DNA of 64,000 bases, taken from contig JAFJTR010000070.1 in NCBI GenBank assembly GCA_022559985.1, positions 62,001-126,000 of the forward strand, given 5' to 3'. A program made the translations under genes and the position numbers. This document shows positions 11,984 through 20,936 of the stretch, piece after piece; position 1 is the first letter of the stretch, and every line of letters starts with the position of its first letter. Origin of the DNA: Parastagonospora avenae f. sp. tritici 18332-5 (lineage: Eukaryota; Ascomycota; Dothideomycetes; Pleosporales; Phaeosphaeriaceae). Under the pieces are notes generated by a model, which had not been told where the DNA came from, ran no database searches, and saw only the letters and a program-made list of their open reading frames with translations.

Positions 11984-12448
11984 CTATCCCTGGAGCCCAA
12001 ATCCCATCTCGGCATACCTTACCGGCAGCGCCGCAATCTCCTCGGCCGAAAAGCGCTGCACCTGCGCCCGATGCAATCACGGAAAATTCCTCACAGTACA
12101 CTGCCCATCAAGCTCCTTATGACACGAGCCCTTGAACCTAGGCAGTACAGTAACATCAGTCAAAGGCGGCGGTGGCGATGGCGGTAAGAAGAGCAGTTTT
12201 CGCTGCATCTCGGCGACGGTGTTGCTCAGGATCTGGTTCTCGGCGGCGAGGAGTTTGGTTTCCGCATCCTGTGCGATGCATACTTGCTCGAGGGCGACGT
12301 AGGCTTGCGTGCCATGTTGGAGGAGATACATGGGGTCGGAAGTGATTGTCACGACGTTGTGCTGTTTGCAGTTGGCGATGTTAGCGCTCCAGGGTGTTTG
12401 GTGGGTGATGAGGGAGCGTTCGAGGTCGGGTGCGCGAGTGTTGGACAT
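11984..12448 (-). pseudogene. broken tandem paralogue of the coiled-coil/CCCH gene
   Basis: From the ATG at 12448 the frame shows a leucine/glutamine-rich helix (about 55-85), a proline run, and the start of a finger: KGSCHKELDGQC, then TVRNFP. A TGA at 12077-12079 stops it exactly where the intact neighbour has Trp in CPWLH. Beyond the stop the same frame goes on for 30 codons with clear similarity to the neighbour (LHRAQVQRFSAEEIAALP against LHQVQARGFSKGVVRALP) and ends at a TAG at 11984. The third finger cysteine is also replaced by Phe. Both changes fall in the finger, so the copy has lost its zinc site. An intron removing the stop would be too short to be plausible. Confidence 0.62.
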
Positions 12449-13240
12449 GGTGCGTTGGTTGTGGAGGGTTGTAGATTCTTGGATGTTTTCGAGGGTACCT
12501 GTTGGTTAAAGTTGTTGGAGAGGCTGTTGATAGTCTGTGGTTTCTTTGGACTGCGGGAAGATATTTGTACTGTGTCGTGGAACACATCAGGCAGGTGATC
12601 ACTAGTGGCAGGTGAATAGTGTGTGTGGTGAAAGTGGGTTATTGCAGGCACAGAACGGCGCCAAATCGAAGTCACGAATATAGATAGCTTCTTGCGAGAA
12701 GTGACTGGAAGCCATGTGTATAAACTAGCATGTTCTATTAGACCAGATCTCAATGCTAGCTGTCAAAGCTGGCGCGCCTGTTCCAGGTTCAACGAAAGCT
12801 TGTCCTGTGAAGCGATGTCTAAAATTTGGGGATGCGGATCATAGTCACAGTGGATAATCGCAGTAGAAAGCGAAAGAACAGTTTTCGAAAAAATCGGCTA
12901 GGTATTTAAGTATGGCGAAAAAAAGAGGACATCCACCGGGGTCGACTTTCCTTTCTACATCATTTGACATTGCGCCGAGGCAGCTGCAGTGAGCGTACGG
13001 CGCCTACTCCACACTGCTTGTCTCTTCACTGATTCGTATTCTCAACCACCCCGCTTGTTACACCAGACAACTCTGTCTTTGTGCGACACATTGCGGTTGT
13101 CTCAAATTCGCTGTACCCAAGCTCTCTTTGTCCTTTTTCTCCATCATACCCCACGAGAACCTCACCATCACACACGCTTTATCAACCACAATCAACAACA
13201 ATCAAACCACGCTCCTGCTACCGAACAAAGACATTGCGAC
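12449..13240. promoter_or_regulatory. intergenic with pyrimidine-rich leader before the 13241 gene
   Basis: No protein gene is supported here. A TATTTAAG element lies near 12902, and from about 13015 the + strand is rich in C, T and A with almost no long G runs, as in 5' leaders of well expressed fungal genes. This supports transcription towards 13241. Confidence 0.35.
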
Positions 13241-13468
13241 ATGCACGAAACAACCACCATCCCGAAACGGCACTCAAACCCCGAACTCGTCTTCGCCCAG
13301 TCCTACCGCGCCCAGGAGACGAGCGAGATGCGCCAGTGGGCAGAAAACCTCAAGCTCAACAAGCCGATTCCGCGGGATCTGCTGCCGCTGCTAGCCAAGG
13401 ACGGCGCCAAACAGCTGGAGATTGTGATGAAACACATGCACATCGGGAAGGAAGAGAAGCAGGAGTAA
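13241..13468 (+). CDS. 75-residue unknown protein
   Basis: The frame is open further upstream, but the first ATG is at 13241, right after the C/T-rich leader; the stop is TAA. The protein is charged and looks mostly helical, without signal peptide or membrane segment. An Arg/Gln/Glu-rich central helix (SYRAQETSEMRQWAENLKL) is followed by KPIPRDLLPLLAKDGAKQLE and a Lys/Glu tail. The ordered composition and the promoter-like leader suggest a real gene. I do not recognise the family, and no cysteines or catalytic motif stand out. Confidence 0.5.
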   Translation: MHETTTIPKRHSNPELVFAQSYRAQETSEMRQWAENLKLNKPIPRDLLPLLAKDGAKQLEIVMKHMHIGKEEKQE

Positions 13469-13641
13469 TGGCATTTGTTGGAAGGGACTATTTCAAAAAT
13501 TGTGGAGGGAAGGAAGTGCAGTTGGAGCATAGACGGGATCAGGCAACATCGGAAGGATTGTAGCTACGGCGGCATATGTAACTTTCTCAAATTGACGCTG
13601 TGTATCAAGGGAGGGGTAGAAGTCGCATGTTGCTGACATTC

Positions 13642-15093
13642 TCATTCTTCATCGCCCCCTTCTTCCTCGCCTTCCTCGTCTTCATCATCCTCATCTTCAT
13701 CGGCCATCTCCTCATCATCGTCCTCCTCGCTACTGTCGTCGCCGATATCCATGACCTGCGGCCACAGCACAAATACATCGTTCGTCAGCTCCTTAAGAAA
13801 CTCCTCCATCTTCTTTCCTGTATACTGTTTGTACTTGAGGCCTAGCGCACCTTCTTCGGCTCCATGGTTCGTGAACTGGACATGTATGTAATCTTGTTTC
13901 AGCATACCCACCTTGAGATGATCCAACTGGAGATTTGGCATCTTCGACAGCTTCGTGAAGAAGCCCTTCCAGAGGTTCGGCTCCGAGTCATAAGTCCTGT
14001 TGACCTGAGGATCGCTGAGAGCCATCTTCCACAACTCAAGGCGACGAAGCGTAGGCGTGAATTTTTGTATTACGTCGAGGATCGTGCTTGGGCGAGCTTG
14101 AGATTGCCCAAGTTCCAATTGTGTCAGGTTTGATAGGCTTATAGCCGGAGGGTCAAAAAAATCGGGTTCCAAGGCTGGTGCCGATGCAGGCAAGGTTAAC
14201 CACGTCATGAATCGCTCATCTTGTGCATGACCGTGCTTTGGCAGGTTCAGACGCAGATGCTCCAGGTTGGAAGTAAGTCCAAGGAAGCGACGAAGTAGGC
14301 GTGCTGGGTTTGTATCTGCCACCGTCCCGTTGGTGTGAGTGTGCATGTAACCCAAAGAGGTGGACGCTCTGAGAAGTATCTTCTTCAATCCATTAAGCAC
14401 AGGTCCAACACTGGGGTAGAGGAAGTCCGGTACGTCGAATGCGCTGTCTGGTAGCGAGCCATGGCGCAGCAAGACTTCTAGTTCTGCTGGCTTTTGGTTC
14501 GCCTTGCCCAGTGAGTAGATGACATTCTGGAAGACCCGCGTAAGGAGGTCCACAGCATACTGTGGGTAATGAGGTAAGCGCTTGGTGAATTGAAGCGCAA
14601 TGCCCGTCTCCCGGTGGACGGTTGGTGCGCCCCAAGAGCTCCAACACAGGCCGTCCCGTGAACGCTCGGGGTTGTTGAAATCACGAATGCCGACGGTTTG
14701 AAGGTTTTTCAAATTCGCGAACGCCTCCGTGAGCATCTCGCGGTCAATACCCGTGTTAAGAAGTGTGTTTTGATCTTCGAAGCCCTGAATATAGCGCGTA
14801 GCTGCTTCCTTATCACGAAAGCGTACTGGATGGTCTGTGTACACGTCGGTCGCGATGATGACATGACTCAGCATCTTTGAGAAGCTGGAATGTTTCGAGA
14901 TGTCGACAAATGCCTGGAGACTTTTGTAGGTGAGCATGAACTGCTTCTTGGTGAAGAATTCCTTGGAGAACCATTCGTACAGCGACTTCTCCACCTGCTT
15001 GCAGGTGAGGCGAAGAGCGCCAAGATCTGGGGTGGTGAGGAAGGATGATATTGCCACCAGCAGCTCGAGGGGAATAGTGAGTAGAGACGCCAT
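13642..15093 (-). CDS. F-box protein with very acidic C-terminal tail
   Basis: A single-exon protein of 483 residues. I chose the ATG at 15093 because the F-box motif starts at once (MASLLTIPLELLVAISSFLTTPDLGALRLTCK, broken here as MASLLTIPLELL then SFLTTPDLGALRLTCK). The F-box would bind Skp1 and so place the protein as substrate receptor of an SCF ubiquitin ligase. The middle (about 120-400) has scattered leucine-rich segments (NLEHLRLNLP, NLTQLELGQ, TLRRLELWKM) that may form irregular LRRs for substrate binding. The last 40 residues are almost all Asp and Glu. The upstream frame contains an earlier ATG at 15165, which would add 24 residues. It is divergent from the PARP gene, with 244 bp between starts. 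Confidence 0.78.
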   Translation of the reverse strand: MASLLTIPLELLVAISSFLTTPDLGALRLTCKQVEKSLYEWFSKEFFTKKQFMLTYKSLQAFVDISKHSSFSKMLSHVIIATDVYTDHPVRFRDKEAATRYIQGFEDQNTLLNTGIDREMLTEAFANLKNLQTVGIRDFNNPERSRDGLCWSSWGAPTVHRETGIALQFTKRLPHYPQYAVDLLTRVFQNVIYSLGKANQKPAELEVLLRHGSLPDSAFDVPDFLYPSVGPVLNGLKKILLRASTSLGYMHTHTNGTVADTNPARLLRRFLGLTSNLEHLRLNLPKHGHAQDERFMTWLTLPASAPALEPDFFDPPAISLSNLTQLELGQSQARPSTILDVIQKFTPTLRRLELWKMALSDPQVNRTYDSEPNLWKGFFTKLSKMPNLQLDHLKVGMLKQDYIHVQFTNHGAEEGALGLKYKQYTGKKMEEFLKELTNDVFVLWPQVMDIGDDSSEEDDDEEMADEDEDDEDEEGEEEGGDEE

Positions 15094-15337
15094 GATGAAG
15101 GTGCTTGCAAGTTGCAACGATGGTAACGGCGGTGCCTTGAGGGTAGGTCTATGGGTGCCTCTCATGTCACGAGCCCGCGTGTCTGGTTCGCGCCTGCGCT
15201 AGGCGTTGTTGCCTACATCTCAACCAATGGCAGACTAGCAGTCGCGATGCTGGCCTGACCTCACATTGTCGCTCAAAAAGGCGACTTTGCCCTCTGAATT
15301 TGCAAGATCTGCATCTCACACGCGTCAATTAGTACCC

Positions 15338-17506
15338 ATGGCTCGTAAAGCTGCTCAAAAGGCCGTCAAGGCCGTGCCCTTAGATGGCTGCGTGATTGCA
15401 ACCTCCGGCAAATTCCCCGGGACCACTCAGACAGCTCTGGCCAGTCGCATCACGTCACTCGGCGCTACAGCCTCATCAAAGGTCACTTCGGATACAAACA
15501 TCTTGATCGCAACGGAGAAGGACTATGAGAGCAATTCGACGAAGGTGAAGGCGGCCGCATCATACGATATCCCCGTCGTCACACTTGAATGGCTCGAGGA
15601 ATGCGAATCCACGGGTCAGCTCTTCCCATCCACTTCTTGCGCGACGGCTTATGCTCACACAAGCAACAGATACCAAAGTTGATGAGACGTCATATCTCCT
15701 CTCACCTTCAGCTACCTCTGCATCTGCTTCTGCACCATCACAAACGAAGAATGGATCGAAGAAGCGAGCTGCATCACCATCACCTGACGCACCACCACCT
15801 CCGACTCAAGTTACGTTGCAGAAGAAGAAGCCAAAGATCTCAGAGAACTCCAAGGTTGGTGATGGAAAGAACGCCAAATCCAAGAAGATAGCAATATCTG
15901 TAGACGAGTATTGCCCACTCTCAAGTTACCAAGTGTACATCGATGGTGACGGGACCATCTGGGATGCTTCGTTGAACCAAACCAACGCTTCGGCCAACAA
16001 CAACAAGTTCTACAAAGTCCAGGCGAGTCTTCCTTACAATGAACCAGTGGATGTTCGATGTTTACTAATATTGATTCAGCTGTTATACAATGGGTCCGAC
16101 TTCAAGACTTGGACGCGCTGGGGTCGTGTCGGCGAGCGCGGCCAGAACGCGATGCTCGGCGGCGGGTCGCTCCCAGACGCGCAGTTCAACTTTGAGAAGA
16201 AGTTCAAGGACAAGTCGGGTCTTACGTGGGTTAACCGGGGCGAGGAGCCGAAGAAGGGTAAGTATGCATACGTGGAGCGATCCTACAATCCAGACTCGGA
16301 CGAAGAAGACGATACAGATGCTGGTGCAGACGGTGACAACGAAGATGTCGTCAAGCGCGAAATAGCAAAGTGCACACTTGAGCCGCCCGTGCAGAACCTG
16401 ATGAAACTCATCTTCAACCAGTCTTACTTCGACGCAACCATGGCGGACCTCAACTACGATGCCAACAAGCTTCCCCTTGGCAAGTTGAGCAAGGCCACTA
16501 TCGCGAGAGGTTTCCAAGCGTTGAAAGATCTCGCAGCCATCCTCGACAATACGGACGCAGATTCTAGAGCGGAGGTGGAAGACCTCTCCAACCGATACTA
16601 CTCCGTCATTCCGCACGCATTTGGCCGGGTCAGGCCACCTGTGATTCGAGACAACGATCTACTCAAGAAGGAGATCGAGCTTCTCGACAGCCTGTCTGAT
16701 ATGAAGGAAGCGACTGCCATGCTCAAACAGACACTAAAGGACGATGGTGGTGTTCATCAGCTCGATCGCCAATTCAAGGGTCTGAATATGAACGAGATGT
16801 CGCCCCTGGATCCCACCAGCACCGAGTTCACCGAGCTTGAGACCTACCTCAAGATTTCTAGGGGTGCTACTCATCACCTGTCCTACAAGGTTGAAGACAT
16901 CTTCCGCATCGAGCGTCAGGGTGAACTGGAACGCTTCGAGAAGAGCCCATACTCGAAGATCAAGAGCAACCGCCGCCTCCTGTGGCACGGTTCTCGTGTC
17001 ACCAACTTTGGTGGTATCCTTGGCCAAGGTCTCCGAATTGCGCCTCCCGAAGCACCAGTCAGTGGCTACATGTTCGGCAAAGGGATCTACCTCGCAGACA
17101 TGTCAAGCAAGTCCGCCGGTTATTGTTGCTCCGGCAGCTCTGGTGGCACTGCGCTGCTCTTGCTTTGCGAAGCCGAACTCGGCGACCCTATGTATGAGCT
17201 GACGGGCGCTTCGTATACAGCTGGTGAGGACGCGAAGGCCAAAGGAATGATTTCGACGTGGGGTAAGGGTCAAACCGGGCCGAGCGAGTGGAAGGACGCC
17301 GAGTGTGTCAACAAATCGCTTGCTGGCTGCATAATGGTCAGTCTTCCCCCTCCCTTGCGCAATGTTAACTAACATGACTCTAGCCGGACATGGAATTCAA
17401 CCCCGGACCAACTAATGTGCCTAGCGCTTACCTTCAGTACAATGAGTTCATCGCCTACGACGTTGCTCAGGTTCGTCTCCGATACCTCTTCCGTGTTCGC
17501 ATGTAG
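15338..17506 (+). CDS. poly(ADP-ribose) polymerase with BRCT, WGR and catalytic domains
   Basis: The exons are 15338-15614, 15670-16022, 16080-17336 and 17384-17506, giving 669 residues. The enzyme transfers ADP-ribose from NAD+ to proteins at DNA breaks in the nucleus. Domains in order: BRCT (about 10-95), a Lys/Ser/Pro-rich linker with nuclear signals (KKRAASP, QKKKPKI), WGR (about 180-285, with WTRWGRVGERGQ), the helical regulatory domain (about 310-435), and the catalytic domain to the end. The H-Y-E triad needed for chain elongation is present: LLWHGSR, GKGIYLADM, YNEFIAYD. No PARP1-type zinc fingers are present, as in other filamentous ascomycete PARPs. The second intron begins with GC rather than GT (GCGAGT...TTCAG, 57 nt, a multiple of three), with a good TTTACTAAT branch site. 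The product ends VAQVRLRYLFRVRM. Confidence 0.92.
16023..16079 (+). other. GC-AG intron in the PARP gene
   Basis: The donor is CAG/GCGAGT and the acceptor TTCAG/CTG. A branch-like CTAAT lies 14-18 nt before the acceptor. The 57-nt length keeps the frame open, so retention would insert 19 residues inside the WGR domain. Removal restores the family sequence KFYKVQ-LLYNG. Confidence 0.7.
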
Positions 17507-19743
17507 AGCACAAGCCTCAAGGAGGCATGTCGAGAAGCGTGCATGCCGAGGGCTGCACACAGGACCTCATCATCTTCCGATGACAGGTTTCCATCACTGC
17601 GTGCATCTATACTCATTCGTACTTGTTTCATCTCCAGGTCATTTCAAGAAAAGCATGGTGGTCTGTTCTTCTCATACCCCAATGCACTTGAAAGGCCACC
17701 TGGCGTTCGAGAGTTCTCTAGCGCAGTACTGAAATGCGAAGTCGTTCAATTCATGCTCGTTCCATTCATGGTCGTTCAATTCGATGCTTGCATCTTCATG
17801 TGCGTGCTTGCTGTTCAGCGAAACTTAACGCTTGCTTTTTTTGGCTTTGACATGTCCTATGTGACGTCCATGCGGTCGCATCGTCTAGATCTTGAAGACC
17901 GAGATCGAGAATCAAATTGCCACCGGTCAGGCTTATGGGATCGATCCAAGATCCTTCAGGTTTCATTAGGGTAGAAGCTTTCACGACAGCTTCTTGTCCG
18001 GTGATGAGTGTACCAATCCGGAGATTTTGGAGGCTCATTGCCAGGGTGACATCAGGATTTGCCGGTACTTGAACGGCAACACTGGGGGAGTTGTGGTATC
18101 TAAGCTGATTTTACTGGTACGATGTATGCGGCACTGAAACCCAAGGTATCTCTTCCTCAAGCACCATCCCAAAAGATGAAGACTCAATGAAAAAAAAAGA
18201 TAGAACGAACCCGAGGTCGAACTATTTGCCTCGGCGATATATGCAAACATGTTGCAAGCATCTATGAGGTACGGATGCCTGATAAACACTGAGGTGCAGA
18301 ACGACTCAAAGGCCGAACTGGATGCATCTTCGAGACTTGCAAGCAGGTAACACAGAGGAGTGACAGCAAGCTGACACTTGAAAGACAACGGAACAGGCAA
18401 CGGAACTGGGGGCAACGGCACTGGTGTGGATAAGCCACAGCTGATGCAAGCATCATTTCCTGCGCAAGCGCAGTATGGGGGATTGCGGTCAACTAGCAAG
18501 CATCGCAAGCGATGGTTGCCCCGTAATCCTGCAACACCGTGAGGCGAAGCAGTATTTTTCGTCAACGACATCTAATGCGAGATAGATGAATCGAAGCGGA
18601 ATACAGCGGCCAGAAGCTGACTTGCGACTTGAAGTCCGGGCCCGAACAATCGCGTACCCTCGGCCGTCTGCAATTGAGAACACGACGAGCGGTCGTCGCC
18701 ACTGAGCAGAGCGTCTTGAGGTTTTTTGCCGATCCCAAACGGCTAGGGCCCGGATGATCCTCTCTACAAGGAAAAACGCCTGAGCCATCACCAGCCTTGC
18801 TTTTGGTGGATACTCGTTGGCGCCGACGATTCTGCTTCCGGCGTTAACTACATCTCGAAGTGCGGACGAAGGACAGGCCAAGTATGTTAAACAGGCGTTA
18901 CAAGCCGTGTGACCGACGCGTAATCGCTTGAGAATGTTGCCCTGTGAGTAATCGTGGCAGATAGTGCCAACGGCTTGCGCCTTTCACGATCATCCAACAA
19001 GTCTCAGGCGAAGGGGCCAGACGCACGAGAATGCTTTGCCAGTGTTGAAGAAGGTAAGAAGGAAAGGTAAATAATTTTCCAAAGTTTGAGGAAGGAAACT
19101 GGGAGGTGGGGGTGGGGGGAAAGGTTTATATACGCAGCCTGTGCGGCTCGTGCGCGAAGCTCCTTCACCTCCAACTTGCGGCGGCACGACGCGTCAGAAA
19201 ATAACTAAGTGACGTAGTTTTAGATGTAGTTTGCTTTGTGTTCAACGTGGCTACTTGGAGTTGCGGGATTTTCAGGCCAATCTCGCCTTCACTTCGACTT
19301 GCACGCTCTTTGCTGGGAGCGGCCGCCTCGAAGGAAATGTGATCTCGTGAAAGTGCAGCAGAGGTGACGTACACGAAGCCACCTTACGAAGTCCCCTTAG
19401 TTGCCTCGTATGCTCTTGTCACATCTTTGGAGTCACGCGCGAGCGCATGGTTGAGTGATGATGAGGGTCTCGTGAATCCCACCGTGACGCATCACTGACC
19501 TCACAACAAGCACATACGAACTTGATCGCCTTAAGCTTTCGCAGATATGCTCCTGGGATCTCTATAGTCGAGCAGGTTGGATTTAAAGTCAGTGAAACTT
19601 TTACACCAACCTGGTCTTTCTCTCTTCTCCAACGTTCACCTCGCGCGTTTGTGATACGCCTTCATTGACGGGCCTAGACAACACAGTCAGAGGCAGCTCA
19701 GTCAAATGACTGCAATATTCCTTCTATACCAGGCTAGAAGTTA
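17507..19743. other. mostly non-coding stretch
   Basis: Apart from the doubtful frame at 18035-18571, I see no gene. Features noticed are a TATATA at 19127-19132, a T-rich tract after the PARP stop, and a G-rich run near 19107-19120. Frames at 18489-18881 start with TTG, not ATG, and have no domain. Confidence 0.4.
18035..18571 (-). other. possible unrecognised gene or gene remnant
   Basis: An ATG-started frame of 178 codons. Its first part is Cys-rich (PPYCACAGNDACISCG), followed by an odd Val/Pro/Leu run (VPLPPVPLPVPLSF). A second frame downstream (17796-18100) encodes a more ordered sequence (NPDVTLAMSLQNLRIGTLITG). The two could be exons of one gene joined near 18115-18215, but I found no splice pair that gives a convincing protein. 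A TATATAAA on the minus strand at 19125-19132 could be a promoter for a transcript through this area. Treat it as unresolved. Confidence 0.22.
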
Positions 19744-20223
19744 ATGGCTGGCCCTATTATCCGTGAGGAGAGCGACACACAGCTGCTGGTGTGGTGCAGT
19801 GGCGTGATTCATGAACGTTTTGCGCTGTCTAAGGACAGTAAAATTCAAGTTGGCGACTTGCATGGCTCTGCAGCTTTGTATAAAGTTTCAGAAGTCGTTC
19901 AGCACGTGAATCAGGTGCGAAGAATGGACGGGCATCTCTGCCGTACTGGCATATTATGGCGAGCACAAATCGATTACGAAGCCACCAAGTCAGTCCATCA
20001 ACATCCTATCGCTACGTTGTATACGTCAAAATCCCATGATCAAACGGCTAACCAACCCACATTGTGCATCTATCACACATCGTCTCCCACCATCCACAAA
20101 ACACCACTCAGAATGTCCTCTCACCACCCCTATAAATCCCTTTCCCGCCCCTCCATCCACCTTCCCTCCCCAGCGCACATAGCGCTCTCGCGGCAATATC
20201 GTATTGCGGGTGCAGCTCAGTAG
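19744..20223 (+). CDS. doubtful open frame of 159 codons
   Basis: It has an ATG start. The first half reads like ordinary protein (TQLLVWCSGVIHERFALSKDSKIQVGDLHGSAALYKVSEVVQHV). The second half is His/Ser/Thr/Pro-rich and overlaps a promoter-like TATAAAT at 20131, suggesting the frame runs by chance into non-coding DNA. There is no recognised domain. It could be a first exon whose downstream exons I could not find. Confidence 0.22.
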   Translation: MAGPIIREESDTQLLVWCSGVIHERFALSKDSKIQVGDLHGSAALYKVSEVVQHVNQVRRMDGHLCRTGILWRAQIDYEATKSVHQHPIATLYTSKSHDQTANQPTLCIYHTSSPTIHKTPLRMSSHHPYKSLSRPSIHLPSPAHIALSRQYRIAGAAQ

Positions 20224-20360
20224 AGGCTGAGCGCCTCGGCACCAATGCTTTGCCAGCGTGGTATGCGCCGCCGAGGCATTTTCGATCCGCAGCCGTGTTG
20301 CTGCGAAAGAGGAGACGTGAGCCTCCTCGCGGGAATCGTTGCTGCAAGGGAGGATTCGAT
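20131..20360 (+). ncRNA. candidate structured RNA behind a TATA box
   Basis: CCCTATAAATCCC at 20128-20140 is followed by a pyrimidine-rich stretch and then four perfect hairpins in about 140 bases: 20193-20198 with 20202-20207; 20209-20213 with 20239-20243, enclosing 20215-20220 with 20227-20232; 20288-20293 with 20300-20305; and 20309-20314 with 20323-20328. The translations on both strands are unconvincing. I could not match it to U1-U6, RNase P or SRP RNA motifs. The DNA is GC-rich, so some hairpins could arise by chance. Confidence 0.3.
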
Positions 20361-20936
20361 TACTTCAAGGCAGTAGCAAGGCGCCCCGAGAATGAAGATG
20401 CTGAGTGGGCGGTGATTCGCCTGCTGACGGTCTTTGTTCTGTGAGTCTTTTCGTTGGGTAGCTTGCATGGAGGTGCAGATGCTTGAAGAAGAGCGGGTGA
20501 AGGGAGTGAGCCAAGGAGTCGTGAGGAGATGGCAGAAAATGTTGCGCTCTGACGCTGTAGATGGCGGTCGCATAGTATGATCTATGGGCTGGGCGTTTGG
20601 GAGCAGTGCTTCGTAGTTGGGCTCATGGGTGGGCGCTCATGCCAACGATATTCTGTTTTGGAGTGGTCTACATCCACAAGCAAAACGGTTGATAGTGCAA
20701 GCAGTTGCGCAGCAGCCTGAATTGCAGTTCTCAATAAAAAAACGAGTCAAGGGCGCATATTGATGTAGCAGTATATTCGGAGATGAATGTAAATTTACAA
20801 AAGCGTATGGTATCATCAACAGAAAGTGGTACAACTTTCCTTGCCAAATAGCTGCTATCAAAGAAAAACATGGACACAGGTAATTTGAACCGAAAACTCA
20901 TGGCAGCTGTGTTGCAGAGATACTAACGAATAGATC
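20361..20936. other. intergenic, no gene recognised
   Basis: This is the 3' flank of the Zn2Cys6 regulator gene on the minus strand and the far side of the candidate RNA. Frames such as 20217-20573 (-) have no ordered segment. An A-rich tract lies at 20735-20743. Confidence 0.4.

Noticed and set aside
12077..12110. An intron that would skip the TGA in the 12.1-kb CCCH copy
   Set aside because: Possible GT...AG pairs there are only about 19-33 nt long and would remove the finger histidine.
13600..13845. A hydrophobic plus-strand protein (Phe/Ile/Leu-rich)
   Set aside because: It is the antisense of the Asp/Glu tail of the F-box protein.
18489..18881. A 130-codon minus-strand gene
   Set aside because: Its first codon is TTG and it overlaps another frame; no domain or splice pattern supports it.
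20209..20243. A tRNA, because of a GCAGCTCAGTAGAGG string like a D-arm
   Set aside because: No acceptor stem, anticodon arm or GTTCRANNC T-loop can be placed at the right distance.
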